A DNA stretch of 64,000 nucleotides from Branchipolynoe longqiensis (GCA_030323885.1 CM059186.1:171229230-171293229); one strand, 5' to 3'; shown: positions 10,635-21,976, counted from the first letter of the stretch. The notes: generated by a model from the letters alone, not told the origin. A program made the numbers and translations.

Positions 10635-10975
10635 TTGTTTGTTTGTTGTTTTATGTCCTAGCAACATCTAAGGTCATATCAGGATGGGTACCGACTTCTG
10701 ACAGTGCGCACTCATGGTGACTTTATAGTGCTGCCCCCATCAGGCCACCAGCCCCCCAGGCCACCACCGCCATGACCTGATATCCCACTCAGTCACATTA
10801 TTCTGACACTGAGCCAACCAGTCCTTGCCCTGTCCTAATAATGCCGAGCACGTGGCTATGAAGCAACAACTATACATTTTTAAGTCATTGGTTTGACTCG
10901 ACCAGGGTTCGAACCGTGGGTTCGAATCCTACGATTAACCAAAACGGGAGACAACTCATTCGGGCATCCCATTCC
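10635..10975 (-). mobile_element. SINE1a copy, minus strand
   Basis: Reads inverted: tail GTTTGTTGTTTTATGTCCTA first, then the body, then the head-a region with ACTCGACCAGGGTTCGAACC and ACTCATTCGGGCATCCC. Lies head-to-head with the next copy. Confidence 0.92.
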
Positions 10976-11012
10976 CATCTGATCAGTACATTCTTGGAAC
11001 ATCATTTCTATG

Positions 11013-11337
11013 GACCAGTCGGGATGGCCGAATGAGTTAGAGCGTCCGTCTCCCATGTTGGTAGATCGTGGGGTTGTGGGTTCGAACCCCGGTAGAGTCA
11101 AACCAATGACTTAAAAATTGATACTTGTCGCTTCCTAGCCAGGCGCTCGGCATTATTAGGATAGGGCAAGGACTGGTTGGCTTGGTGTCAGGATAATGTG
11201 ACTGAGTGGGATATCAGGTCATGGTGCTGGCAACCTGGTTTCCCGGTGGGACAGCACTGTAAAGTCATCATGAGTGTGCACTGTCACAAGTCGGTACCTG
11301 TCCTGATATAACCTTAGATGTTGCTAGGACGTAAAAC
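11013..11337 (+). mobile_element. SINE1a copy with target-site duplication
   Basis: Head a (GGATGGCCGAATGAGTTAG; B box GGGTTCGAACCCC), full body and tail. AACATCATTTCTATG is present on both sides (10998-11012 and 11338-11352), which shows retroposition. Confidence 0.95.
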
Positions 11338-11633
11338 AACATCATTTCTATGATTATTCTTGGTGATTTTAAACAATTTTATTCATCATTGAACCAGTCA
11401 CAACAGACTCATAAATAAGCATTTTGTTTGTTATTATGACTTCCATATTTTCTTTCTACTCCCAACAGAATCACCATGGCAACCTAATGATAAATGAACA
11501 CGTTGCTGGTGCCTTGGAAGAATGTGTATTTCAATTAATTTCTATATTGCTGATGACATTTATTAAATGATTAATCCAGTTCTCGTGAGACTTGAGTTAT
11601 TCCTGTATAAATGAGAAATGTCTTCAGATTTAT

Positions 11634-11967
11634 GGACAGGGCGTGGTGGCCGAATTGGTAAAGCGCAGGCCTCACGTGAGGGAGATCGGAAGTTCGTTTC
11701 CCAGTCGAGTCAAACCAATGACTTATCAAATTTATACTTGTCGCTTCCTAGCCTGGCACTCAGCATTAATAAGATAGGATAAGGACTGGTTAGCTCAGTG
11801 TCAGGATAATGTGACTGAGTGTGATATCGGGTCATGGTGCTGGTGGCCTGATTTCCCAATAGGGCAGCACTATAAAGTCACAATGATTGTGCACTGTCAC
11901 AAGTCGGTACCCATCCTGATATGACCTTAGATATTGCTAGGATGTAAAACTCCAACAACCAACCAAT
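11634..11967 (+). mobile_element. SINE1b copy
   Basis: Head b (GGTGGCCGAATTGGTAAAGC), body and tail ACTCCAACAACCAACCAATC. Near full length. Confidence 0.93.
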
Positions 11968-12005
11968 CAGATTGATGGCCTTTAGCGACATTAATCTCAC
12001 AAGGG

Positions 12006-12200
12006 CAGCTGTGGTGGCTCACTGTTGTTTGATTCACTGCGATTGGGATAAGGGAGAGTGACTGAATCAGCTAAGACTCTTAATAAGAGCAATGGCATCT
12101 CATGTGGAAGGTCATGAGGTCAAGTCAAACCAATGACTTACACAACTTGATACTTGTTGCTAACTAGCCTGGCTCTTGCCATTACTAGGACAGGATACAT
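12006..12200 (+). mobile_element. SINE1c copy (alternative head), truncated
   Basis: A different 5' module (GTGGCTCACTGTTGTTTGAT to GCAATGGCATCTCATGTGG) is joined to the SINE1 body at GTCAAACCAATGACTTAC. The body stops at about 12200, where the satellite begins. The module is nearly identical to 8811-8915. Confidence 0.8.
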
Positions 12201-12204
12201 TCAA

Positions 12205-12890
12205 GTGCTAAGGCCATGTACATTTCATCTAACCACTCTTGTGTCGGTAATCACTAAGTTCATGTACATTTCATCTCACCACTCCTGTAATCACTATGTT
12301 CATGTACATTTCATCTCACCACTCTTGTGTCGGTAATCACTAAGTTCATGTACATTTCATCTAACCACTCTTGTGCCGGTAATCACGAAGTTCATGTACA
12401 TTTCATCTCACCACTCCTTTAATCACTAAGTTTGCATACAGTTCATCTCACCACTCTTGTGTCGGTAATCACTAAGTTCATGTACATTTCATCTAACCAC
12501 TCATGTGCCGGTAATCACTAAGTTCATGTACATTTCATCTCACCACTCCTTTAATCACTAAGTTCGCGTACAGTTCATCTCACCACTCTTGTGTCGGTAA
12601 TCACTAAGTTCATGTACATTTCATCTCACCACTCCTTTAATCACTAAGTTCGCATACATTTCATCTCACCACTCTTGTGTTGGTAATCACTAAGTTCATG
12701 TACATTTCATCTCACCACTCCTTTAATCACTAAGTTCATGTACATTTCATCTCACCACTCTTGTGTTGGTAATCACTAAGTTCATGTACATTTCATCTCA
12801 CCACTCCTTTAATCACTAAGTTCATGTACATTTCATCTCACCACTTTTGTGTTGGTAATCACTAAGCGCACATACATTTCAGCTCACCAC
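12205..12890. repeat. satellite with GTACATTTCATCTCACCACT units
   Basis: About 15 copies of a unit in alternating short and long forms; the long form adds TTGTGTCGGT before AATCACTAAGTTCAT. Clean higher-order alternation. No gene. Confidence 0.93.
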
Positions 12891-12990
12891 CCTCGGTCCT
12901 GACGCTGCAATCAGTATGCTGTACACGTAAAAAGGAACACGGGGTGACCTTAGCCTGAGAATGGCGTGTTGACGGGGAGGGGAGGACGGC

Positions 12991-13373
12991 CAAAGACCCT
13001 ATAATACTAAGACGGCTCACTCAGCTTGTACTGTGTAATCAAAATGATCAAACCCACCACTTGGTGCGCTGGCTGTTCTCTTGGTTAAACAGTTGCTATA
13101 TAATATGTATAAATGTATATATGAATGTGAAAGATGTGTGATGATGGTGAAGATGATGATGATGCTGATGATGATGTGTATTTGTTCATAGCAATTTCAT
13201 ATTGATGTGTATTCATACTTACCTATCTCATGTATAATATAATTGTATGTGTTTACATGTGAAACACCAACCCGCAGCCGGGCTGATCAAACCCACCACA
13301 AGGTGGCACTGCAAAATTTACATTACCATGGGAGAGATAGGGAGTGAGCTGTCTTAGTATTATAGGGTCTTTG
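12991..13373. mobile_element. MITE with 33-bp TIRs, hAT-like
   Basis: CAAAGACCCTATAATACTAA at the left and TTAGTATTATAGGGTCTTTG at the right are inverted repeats, flanked by GGACGGC on both sides (12984-12990, 13374-13380). The duplication is 7 bp, or 8 with one mismatch, so hAT is a guess. Interior includes a (GAT)n run at about 13140-13175. A second inverted motif, TGATCAAACCCACCAC, occurs twice inside. Confidence 0.8.
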
Positions 13374-13567
13374 GGACGGCGCAGTGTGTTCCAAGGAGGA
13401 GGGCAGGGGGCGGTGGAAGCCTGGCAACGTCGTACCGGGCACAGTGCCGGGGGAGGGCGGGTGCGGGAGGTCCTCGTTCCAGTGACGGTGTCACGTGTTA
13501 GCTGTCGCTAACGGCCGGTGCATCCTAATGTCATAGGCGTTCAAGTGGGGCCGTGCGGCGCCCCGGG

Positions 13568-13966
13568 ACCGGTGTCGCAGTTTCATTTCCCAGCAGTTGA
13601 AGTTCCCACAATTGCTTCTGCGCATGCATCAACATCTAACAGCATCGTCTGCGCATTGTCAATGGTCGTGAGCAATCGCTCACACATAAAAAGTGAAATA
13701 TCTCTAAAACCAAACCAGCTAGAAACAAATCGCTTGGTACACATATAGAAAACATGTTTACCAACACGATTATATAAAATTTATAAGGTTAGTGACACTG
13801 ACACACTATAGTGACAGTATGAGTGCAGCGATTTGCGGCGATCGGCGATGGTTTGAATCTGGCTCGATGTTCTCACATGTGCAGACGATGCTGTTCGATT
13901 TTGACGCATGCGTAGAAGCGATGTGGAGAACTGAAACTGGCGGAGAACTGAAACTGCGACACCGGT
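13568..13966. mobile_element. foldback MITE with ACCGGTGTCGCAG ends
   Basis: ACCGGTGTCGCAGTTTC at the left is the exact complement of GAAACTGCGACACCGGT at the right. Longer imperfect arms follow (GCAATTGCTTCTGCGCATGC against GCATGCGTAGAAGCG). No transposase. Confidence 0.78.
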
Positions 13967-14021
13967 GTCAGCGGCCAGTGTTGGGTCGCGGGCCCTTGTT
14001 GGTTTATATCCTCCGACACCA

Positions 14022-14487
14022 ATGAGGTTTCCCCTAGTTTGGTCCCCCGCCACGAACAAGCTATCCTTAGACTTGGCATAAAGCCTTATGTCATCGGCAC
14101 CAGTGTAGGTGTTCCTCCGTGCGTGCGCTACTCTGCGGTGGAGCAGTCAAGGCGTTAAGCCCATATGCCCAATTTACGGTTATATTGTGCAATAACTATG
14201 TACCGGCATCTCACTTTGAAAGTTTTATTTTAATTATATATATTTAGGGAATGTAAATATTAATCCTAAAATAGATGCCGGTATTAGTATATGTTATAGG
14301 CTTAATAAAGTGATGGTCTATGGTCTTAATGCCTTGACGACGAACCGCCGCAGAGTAGCGCACACCGCGCGGAGGAAGAACTACACTGGTCCCTCCCTAC
14401 AGATCTTCCATGTATGGTCCGATGCGGTAATGCTTTGTACCAAGCCCAAGGACTGCTTGCCGGGGACCAAGCAAGGTTTCCCCATGC
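14022..14487. mobile_element. long foldback element, arms ~140 bp
   Basis: The left arm (14022-14160) and right arm (about 14335-14487) are imperfect inverted repeats. Matching blocks include GTGCGCTACTCTGCGG against CCGCAGAGTAGCGCAC and CACCAGTGTAG against CTACACTGGT. The central ~170 bp is AT-rich. No coding capacity. Confidence 0.75.
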
Positions 14488-14656
14488 TAGCAGGTGCGAT
14501 GGAGCACCACAGGTGGCGCCACCAGTATTAAGCATTGGCAGGAGGCAGAACAGAGTATTCGGTGTAATAAAATATATAACAAAGTAATTCTCTTTCGCGG
14601 CTTTATCGCGGATGAAAGATCTCCGCGATTCCGTGGATTTCCGGGATTTTTCAATC

Positions 14657-14908
14657 CCGCGGCACCATCAGCGTATACTAATATGTGGTGCAGACTCCGC
14701 AGCACTATCAGCATATACTACTAATAAATGCTCCAAGGGCCACAGCACTTAATACATGCTTCAAGCGGTGCAGCACTATCAGCGTATACCAATATATATG
14801 AAACCTGACTTCTGGGAATTTTCCGGGATTCCCTGACAATGCTAAACCTATGGGAGAATATCAGGATTTCTGCTTTTTTCCCAGAGACCACTTTCATCCC
14901 GGCTTTAT
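14657..14908 (+). repeat. interspersed repeat F, copy 1
   Basis: Shares GCACCATCAGCGTATACTAA, TGACAATGCTAAACCTATGG and GAGACCACTTTCATC with 37207-37418. The TATACTAATATGTGGTGCAG word recurs inside this copy, which suggests internal duplication. Class unknown. Confidence 0.75.
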
Positions 14909-14935
14909 ACTCGTATAATGCATTACACTTATACA

Positions 14936-14986
14936 TCATATATATATATAAATATATATATATATATGTATATATATATTATATGC
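14936..14986. repeat. (TA)n microsatellite
   Basis: TATATA run following repeat F. Confidence 0.9.
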
Positions 14987-14999
14987 TGAATAAGCCATT

Positions 15000-15175
15000 A
15001 CTCAGTGTCAGGTTAGTGTGACTGAGTGGGATATTGGGTCATGGTGCTGGCAGTCTGATTTCCCAATGGGCCAGCATTGGAAAGTCACATTGAGTACGCA
15101 TTATCACAGGTCGGTACCCGTCCTGATTTGACCTTAGATGTTGCCAGGACCTAAAACAACAACAACTAACCAACA
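15000..15175 (+). mobile_element. SINE1 3' fragment
   Basis: Starts in the body at CTCAGTGTCAGGTTAGTGTG and ends with CAACAACAACTAACCAAC. The head is missing. Confidence 0.85.
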
Positions 15176-15393
15176 TATTGTATCAAATTGCAGGTTCAGT
15201 ACATAATGGAAAAGCACTGGAGTGACCATTAAAGTCGTTATTTTAAATTCACTAGCATTACTTATATAATTAATCCCACTTGGTTTGTCAGTAGATTAAA
15301 ACAGTTTAAAACAAACACCTGAGAATGATCCTCACATTTTAATTCACGAAAATCAACAATCGAAAAGAAATGATCATGTTTAATGTGTTGCTA

Positions 15394-16072
15394 CAGTATA
15401 AACCCGTTAAACCTAGCTCGGTTAAACCAAACAATCGGTTAATCCAAACTTTTTTTGGCAGCCCGGCAAAATACTACCATTTACCATATTAAAAAGTCAG
15501 TTAAACCAAAATCGGTTAATCAAAATTATCGGTTAATCCAAACAAAGTTGACGGACCCCAGGCCACTTCCGGTACGGTTAAACCAAACTTGAGGCACTTG
15601 TGTGGCAAACATACCGCAAACAGATGGCTCAGTCAGACATCAAAGACTATTTCTCAAAGTAAAGACATTTGTAGGCTCAATCAGCCATAAGTGACTTTGT
15701 GTGTGTAATGAGATGTACAATGTAACGTAATGAGATGTACTAAGTAATGTAATAAGATGTACGGTGTAACGTAATGAGATGTACAAAGTAATGTAATAAG
15801 ATGTACGGTGTAATGTAATAAGATGTACAATGTAATGTAATGAGATGTACAATGTTTAGATTAGCTTCATGCCATGTATTCGTAATGACATGTACATGTA
15901 TACATTAGCTTCATGGGAGCTATCTTTATACAGTATATAGTACTAGTAGTCAATAAAATATTGTTGCCAAAGCCAAGTCAAAGTCGAAGCCAAAGCTCGG
16001 TTAAACCAATGATCGGTTAATCCAAACAAATTCCTAGGGTACATTCAAGATTGGTTTAACGGGGTTATACTG
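15394..16072. mobile_element. pogo/Tigger-like MITE, second copy, with internal satellite
   Basis: Starts CAGTATAAACCCGTTAAACC and ends GGGGTTATACTG with TA flanks. The interior repeats CGGTTAAACCAA and CGGTTAATCCAAAC as in the copy at 6166. A tandem array sits in the middle. Confidence 0.8.
15713..15855. repeat. tandem array of GTAATGAGATGTAC units
   Basis: Seven or so imperfect ~20-bp units with TAATGAGATGTACAATGTAA. Lies inside the MITE at 15394-16072. Confidence 0.85.
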
Positions 16073-16159
16073 TATCTTGAAAGCCTATTTGCGACTAGAT
16101 GTTTAACATGGTCGCACAATTTTGCCACTGCATCCTAAAAGTTGATTTCTAGTCCAGCT

Positions 16160-16222
16160 TGGTGGTGGTGGTGGTGAAGTTGGTGGTGATGGTGGTGGTG
16201 ACGGTGATGGTGTTGGTGATGT
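16160..16222. repeat. (GGT)n-rich simple repeat
   Basis: GGTGGTGGT and GGTGATGGT units. Confidence 0.88.
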
Positions 16223-16341
16223 TAAGAGGAAGGACTAGACGCCGCATCAGGGTCACGTGATATCATGTTTACGTAACCAGATCTGGCATCCTGACATCGT
16301 TAGTACCATTAGCCTCCACTAGGGGTGGATCCTGATCCCAC

Positions 16342-16351
16342 AAGACACACA

Positions 16352-16388
<37 letters not shown>
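16342..16388. repeat. (CA)n microsatellite
   Basis: CACACA run with CACTCACA borders. Confidence 0.93.
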
Positions 16389-16677
16389 ATGCCCTCTGGA
16401 TAGCTTCCACACAGGGAGATGTAGCACTGAAACCATTTGCGTTTCGAACACATCAAGGACAGACGTAGGATAAGGTGAGCAGTGAACTTTCTTTGCAATA
16501 CAACTGTCACAGTAATATATTACAGAGATACACTTGTTTGGTGTTTCAATATGTGTGTAGTGGCGCAGATTTGGTGTTGATGCGAGTGTGCATGGGTGTG
16601 CATGCATATATACACCCAACTCCCCCCACGTTAACGTTGTTTCATTCAACGTCATTTCGTTATGACATCATTGACCT

Positions 16678-16742
16678 TTAGATTAGGAGTCCGACATAGA
16701 AAAAGGGCAAACACTCTAACCACTCTGCCACCGAGAACACTT
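16678..16742 (-). mobile_element. SINE4 fragment (tRNA-like)
   Basis: Inverted copy of the tRNA-like block at 30383: TTAGGAGTCCGACATAG and CACTCTAACCACTCTGCCAC are the complements of TCGGACTCCTAA and GCAGAGTGGTTAGAGTG. Confidence 0.7.
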
Positions 16743-17055
16743 ACCGGGTGGCAGCTCAAATAGACCATTTTGTGACGTCATACTTGGAAGGAATAGGATA
16801 AGTTATAAGGCACGGTGAACAAGTTTATAATTCACTATCAGTCAAAATATGTTTTGTGATTATTCCCTTGTATTTTGGGGAATTCCGGCGTAGGGACTTA
16901 CTTGAAAATGTAAACTAATAAAATGTATAAACTCAGTATTCATCGTATGCAGCAACACATGTTTAGCGAGTGCGTTAATATTTAAATCTGAGATGTAGGA
17001 TAAAATCCAATTCAGTATTTGTATGCAGAAGATTTGACGCTTTCATTGGACTGTT
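16743..17055. other. unassigned sequence
   Basis: No family or coding region recognised. Confidence 0.5.
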
Positions 17056-17061
17056 CATATT

Positions 17062-17366
17062 GGATCGGACGCAGTGGCTGAATCGGTAGAGCGCAGGCTT
17101 CCCATGTGGAAGGTCGGGAGTTTGACAACCAAGCCGAGTCAAACCGATGACTTACAAAATTGATACTTGTTGCTACATAGCCTGCCGCTCGGCAGTATTA
17201 GGATAGTGCAAGGACTGGTTAGCTCAGTGTCAGGATAATACGGGAAATCATATCATGGTGTTGGCGGCCTGGTCTCCGAGTGAGGCAGCACTATAAAGTC
17301 ACCATGAGTGTGCACTGTTGCAAGTCGGTGCCCGTCCTGTTGCCAGGATGTAAAACCCCAACAATC
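17062..17366 (+). mobile_element. SINE1b copy
   Basis: Head b (GCAGTGGCTGAATCGGTAG), body with a small deletion after TCAGGATAAT, tail GATGTAAAACCCCAACAA. Confidence 0.92.
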
Positions 17367-17421
17367 TGGTACTGATTAACTACTACTACATCATACATGT
17401 ATTAATGTACACTCTTCACTT

Positions 17422-17495
17422 GCATCATCATCATCATCATCATCATCATCATGCTGTCGGTCGCGATGCGACAAAGACTGCTTTCATTATACTAT
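17422..17495 (-). mobile_element. LINE-W 3'-end fragment, copy 1
   Basis: (ATC)n followed by GCTGTCGGTCGCGATGCGAC and AAAGACTGCTTTCATTA. The same end is at 45703. Read on the minus strand, this is a 3' UTR ending in (GAT)n. Confidence 0.75.
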
Positions 17496-17511
17496 ATTAT
17501 TATTAAGCATT

Positions 17512-17864
17512 GTTGGTTGGTTGTTGGAGTTTTACATCCGGGCAACATCTAAGGTCATATCAGGACGAGTACCGACTTGTGACAGTGCACACTCATTGGA
17601 ACTTTATAATGCTGCCCCACTGGGAGACCAGGCTGCCACTGCCAGCACCATAACCTGATAGCCCACTCAGTCACATTATCCTGACACTGAGCACCAACCA
17701 GTCCTTGGCATATCCTAATAATTCCAAGCGCCAGGATAAGAAGCGACAAGTATACATGTTTGTCATTGGTTTGACTCGACCAGGGTTCGAACCCGTGGGT
17801 TCGAATCCCACGATCTACCAAAGATGGAGACGGACGCTCAACTCATTCGGCCACCCCGACTGGT
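17512..17864 (-). mobile_element. SINE1a copy, minus strand
   Basis: Tail GGTTGTTGGAGTTTTACATC, body inverted, then GACCAGGGTTCGAACCCGTG and CATTCGGCCACCCCGACTGG of head a. Confidence 0.93.
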
Positions 17865-17887
17865 TATATTAAACATATAATAAAGTA

Positions 17888-18065
17888 CAGTAAAACCTCT
17901 CTAACCGACCACCTCCACAGATCGACTACTCCTCTATATCGATCGATTTATTTGGGTCCCAAAAATACCATGGTAAGGATATTCTAACTCCCTAAGCCGA
18001 CCACCTCCCTAAATGGACCACTTAAAGTCGGTCCCATGGTCGGTCGATTTAGAGATATTTTACTG
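17888..18065. mobile_element. pogo/Tigger-like MITE, 178 bp
   Basis: Starts CAGTAAAACCTCTCTAACC and ends GAGATATTTTACTG, flanked by TA. Interior words GACCACCTCC and GGTCGATTTA are repeated inversely. Confidence 0.82.
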
Positions 18066-18069
18066 TATA

Positions 18070-18345
18070 CGTATACAAAATGCAGGTGTCAGTAAATTTG
18101 AACGAGTGAACAGAAATTCGATATATCGGGAGTCTGATATGTCCAAACGTACAAAGCACAGTCATTTGATCAGGTAGTTGTCAATACCTGTCAGTGCGTT
18201 AATTAATCCATTAATTGGTTTAAATTTAGCCTCTATGTACGTCACGCACTGGTATGGTAAACAGGCTGCTGTCGGAGGGAGGGGGAGCGAGGAGAGGGAA
18301 GGGGAGGGGGGAAGCACCCTGCAGCACATACAGCACCAGATATTA
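18070..18345. other. unassigned sequence
   Basis: No feature recognised apart from a purine-rich stretch at about 18270-18312. Confidence 0.5.
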
Positions 18346-18348
18346 GTG

Positions 18349-18905
18349 GTGGCCGAATCGGTAAGAGCACAGGCTTTCTTTTGTCTTTTTTTGTAAATAT
18401 TTTATTCATCTGAATACATATTTTGTCCGCGCTGAGGCACTGGTCTTCCAGCCTTTGAAGCGATCATATTTGGTTTGTACATGGTGATGGGGAAGTGCAA
18501 TGTGCTGCATTGTGTGCAGCACACTCCATTCTGAACATTGTACGTGGGGGAGCAGCCTATGCTGTATAGTGTACAGCATAGGTACTCAACATAGTGCAGG
18601 GATGAGGTCTCCTGACAGACTTCCTGTGAGGAAGGTTGTGGTTTCGAATACCAGTTGAATCAAACCAATGACTTGCAAAAGTTATACTTATCACTATGTC
18701 GCCTGGCACTCAGTGTTAATAGGATAGAGCAAGGACTGGTCTGCTCACTATGAGGATAATATGACTGAGTGGGATATCGGGTTATTGTGCCAGGGAGCCG
18801 TTCTTCCAGTTGGGAAGAACTATAAAATCGCCATGAGTGCGCAGTGTCACAAGTCGGTACATGTCCTGATGACTTTATTTGTTGCCAAGACATGAAACCC
18901 CAATA
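18349..18905 (+). mobile_element. SINE1b copy split by a ~225-bp insertion
   Basis: The head begins GTGGCCGAATCGGTAAGAGC at 18351 and is interrupted at about 18378. It resumes near 18600 with ACTTCCTGTGAGGAAGG. The body and a CCCCAATAAAG tail follow. The inserted DNA starts T-rich (TTTTGTCTTTTTTTG) and holds a hairpin, CTATGCTGTATAGTGTACAG CATAG; its origin is unknown. Confidence 0.75.
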
Positions 18906-18964
18906 AAGAAACAAACAAAAACAAAAGTCAAATATACGTGGCAGTCTAGGAAACTGATACTTCT

Positions 18965-19105
18965 ATCCTATTAATGCAGAGTGCCAAGCTAGGTAGCGAC
19001 AAGTATACATTTTATAAGTCATCAGTTTGACTCGGCCCGGGAGTCCATATCGCGACCTTCCGCATGGGAAGCCTCCGCTCTACCGATTCGACCACCACGT
19101 CCGGT
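18965..19105 (-). mobile_element. SINE1b fragment, minus strand
   Basis: Carries the body part near the head, then CGACCTTCCGCATGGGAAGC and TACCGATTCGACCACCACG. The 3' half is missing. Confidence 0.85.
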
Positions 19106-19231
19106 GTCCACATACACATACCACTACCAGTCTGGGTCGTCGGGACGCCGGGTTGTGTGCAGTTAACCCGCGCTGTAACCATGGTTACCCAGCATCATCA
19201 TAGGCACAAGTCGCGCGCTCGGACTGCACCG

Positions 19232-19570
19232 AGACCAGACGGGATGGCCGAATGAGTTAGAGCGTCCATCTCACGTGTTGGTAGATCATGGGGTCGTGGG
19301 TGCGAACCCTGGTCGAGTCAAACCAATGACTTTAAAATTGATACTTGTTGCTTCCTAGCCGGGCGCTCGTCATTATTAGGATAGGACAAGGACTGGTTGG
19401 CTCAGTGTCAGGATACTCTGACTGAGTGGGATATCAGGCCATGGTGCTGGTGGCCTGGTATTCTAGTGGGGCAGCACTATAAAGTCGCCATGAGTGCGCA
19501 CTTTCACAAGTCAGTACCGGTCCTGATATGACCTTAGATGTTGCTAGGACGTAAAACAACAACAAACAAA
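19232..19570 (+). mobile_element. SINE1a copy with target-site duplication
   Basis: Head a (GGATGGCCGAATGAGTTAG), full body and tail CAACAACAAACAAA. CGGACTGCACCG flanks both sides (19220-19231, 19571-19582). Confidence 0.95.
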
Positions 19571-19617
19571 CGGACTGCACCGCTTTCCCACTGGATCAGG
19601 GCGCGCACTGCCGGTTC

Positions 19618-19665
19618 AGGCGTCACGTGACGTAGCGTGACGTCACGTCACGTCACGTGACACGC
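19618..19665. repeat. short CGTCACGTGAC-type repeat
   Basis: Cluster of TGACGT and CACGTGAC words. These look like CRE and E-box cores, but they are most simply a short tandem repeat. Confidence 0.6.
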
Positions 19666-19777
19666 GGGGCGTCTCAGAGGTGGTCGTGCGAGCCACGACT
19701 ACGTCTTCGAAGTCTGCTGGTTTGTGACCGTGATTGCCTTTGTGAGACACAAGAACTCGGCAAGTCGGCAGGCAACT

Positions 19778-19935
19778 AGCTAGGCAAGTTACTTGGGCAA
19801 GTGACTGGGCAAGTTACTTGGGCAAGTGACTGCGCAAGTTACTTGGGCAAGTAACTGGGCAAGAGACTGCCTAAGTGAATGGGCAAGTGACTGCTCAAGT
19901 GACCGGGGCAAGTGACCGGGCAAGCCATTAGACAA
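19778..19935. repeat. GGGCAAGTGACT minisatellite
   Basis: Tandem GGGCAAGTTACTT and GGGCAAGTGACTG units of about 10-20 bp. Confidence 0.85.
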
Positions 19936-20039
19936 CTCGCTAGGCAGAACAATCGTCGTGTTATGTCCGACCCACAGAGCATCCCCCCCCCGCACCCCCA
20001 CCTCTCCACCTTCCTGCACCCTTCCACCATCCACTTTTT

Positions 20040-20325
20040 GTTAGATCGTGGGATTCGAATCCACGGGTTCGAACCCTGGTCAAGTCAAACCAGTGGCTTA
20101 AGAATTCATACTTGTCGCTTCCTAGCCAGTCATTCAACATTATTAGGATAGGGCAAGGACTGGTTAGCTCAGTGTCAGGATGTCAGGTATGGTGCTGGTG
20201 GCCTGGTCTCCCAGTGGGGCAGCACTATAAGGTCACCATGAGGGTGCACCGTCACAAGTCGGTATCCATCCTGATATGACCTTAGATGTTACCAGGATGT
20301 AAAACTCCAACAACCACCAACTCCA
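20040..20325 (+). mobile_element. SINE1a copy, head truncated
   Basis: Begins TTAGATCGTGGGATTCG, B box GGGTTCGAACCCTGG, then the body with a small internal deletion and tail ACTCCAACAACCACCAAC. Confidence 0.9.
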
Positions 20326-20440
20326 CCATCCGTCATCCACTCTCCACATCGCCCCCTTTCCATCCCCCACCATTCCACACCTCTCACCTCCACAGCCCAC
20401 CCCTCCACACCACACCCTTCCACACCCCCACCCATAATCA
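20326..20440. repeat. CCACC-rich simple repeat
   Basis: Degenerate CCACACC and CCATCC units directly after the SINE tail. Confidence 0.75.
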
Positions 20441-20762
20441 CTTATGGCTTAATTTTGCTCGTAATTAACGTTTCAGCGAGAGAAAGTCCGAGACAATGCA
20501 ACTGTCGTTTTAAAAATGTATTTGCAATGCTAGCACCGCTCCTGCTCGGAGAATATTGGATCATGTTTCAATCAGATCATGGCTGGAAATGTGAGTTTCA
20601 TTATAACCGCTTCATCCCAGAGTGCCTGTAAAGTCGCCCCCCCCCCCACACCCCCCGCCCCCGGCCCCCTGATTGATTGCGTGTGTACCAACTGTGTAAG
20701 CTGCATTTTCTAATATTTATAAATTATAGGCCAGTCTTCAGTGTGTACTATCACTAAACCTG
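20441..20762. other. unassigned sequence with poly-C run
   Basis: No family recognised. A C-rich run lies at about 20636-20670. Confidence 0.5.
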
Positions 20763-20764
20763 TG

Positions 20765-21040
20765 CAGTTGATTATTTGTTGCTGGGTGCTGGTTATTAGT
20801 TGCTAGTTGCTGGTAGTTGGTTGTTTCTTGATGGTTGTTGGTCGCTGGTTGTTGGTCGCTAGTTATTGGTTGCTAGTTGCTGGTAGTTGGTTGTTGCTTG
20901 CTGGTTGTTGGTGGCTGGTTGTTGGTGGCTGGTTGTTTGTTGCCAGTTGTTGGTAGTTGGTTGTTGCTTGCTGGTTGTTGGTCGCTGGTTGTTGGTCGCT
21001 GGTTGTTTGTTGCTAGATGCTGGTTGCTGGTGTGGACTTC
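20765..21040. repeat. GTTGGTCGCTGGTT minisatellite
   Basis: Degenerate units of TTGCTGGTTGTTGG and TTGGTAGTTGGTTG. Open frames on both strands are array artefacts. Confidence 0.9.
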
Positions 21041-21184
21041 CATGCTGCTTCTACGTTCTCTCCGTAACCCGGAGAGCCAGTGATACTGAATGCTCATTAC
21101 TGCACATGCGCCTGGACTTTATTTTCTCACTCAGGTTGGACCCAATCTTTGTGAAGCAGTATAGCACTGAAATACACAATGGAC

Positions 21185-21565
21185 CGAGGCGATCATTGAG
21201 GCTGATAAGTTGACACTGAGACGCATGATGGACTGAGGCGATCATTGGGGGTGGCTGAAAAGGACACTGAGACGCATGATGGACCAATGTAATCATTGGG
21301 GGTGGCTGATAAGCCGACACTGAGACGCACGATGGACTGAGGCGATCATTGGGGGTGGCTGATAAGCCGACACTGAGATCATTGAGGATGGCTGATAAGC
21401 CGACACTGAGACACACGATGGACTGAGGCGATCATTGGGGGTGGCTGATAAGCCGACACTGAGACACACGATGGACTGAGGCGATCATTGAGGGTGGCTG
21501 ATAAGCCGACACTGAGACACACGATGGACTGAGGCGATCTTTGAGGGTGGCTGATAAGCTGGGGC
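21185..21565. repeat. 53-bp minisatellite
   Basis: About seven copies of a unit containing GATGGACTGAGGCGATCATT and GGTGGCTGATAAGCC; some units are deleted internally. Confidence 0.93.
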
Positions 21566-21799
21566 TGTCATGTCGAGACTTTGTTTACTTCGGGAATTGG
21601 AGCACACGTGACCCAGCCGGGATGCACCGAGGTCGTGACTTGCATTCACACCAGGTGTAAATGCACAGAGGGTGTGAAGGTCTTTGAGAGCTGTCAGCGA
21701 AACTATTTCTTTATTACTTCTCACAAGGAAAGGCGCGGACTGCTTCACTGAGGGTGTGTGGGTGAACTACTTAAAAGACGGGGTGTGAAGTGTCCTTTT

Positions 21800-21976
21800 T
21801 GGTTGTTGGAGTTTTACGTACTGGCAACATCTAATTTCATATCAGGACGGATACCGACTTGTGACTTCGCATACTCGTAGCGAATCTATAGTTCTGCCCC
21901 ACTGGGAGACCATGCCATCATGACTTGATATCCAACTCAGTCACATTATCCTGAATCTGAACCAACCAGTCCTTGA
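21800..21976 (-). mobile_element. SINE1 3' half, minus strand
   Basis: Tail GGTTGTTGGAGTTTTACG, then the inverted body to AACCAACCAGTCCTTGA. It meets a plus-strand copy directly. Confidence 0.88.

Noticed and set aside
11017..11100. tRNA genes (many A/B-box pairs)
   Set aside because: All are SINE heads followed by the shared body; cloverleaf pairing is degraded.
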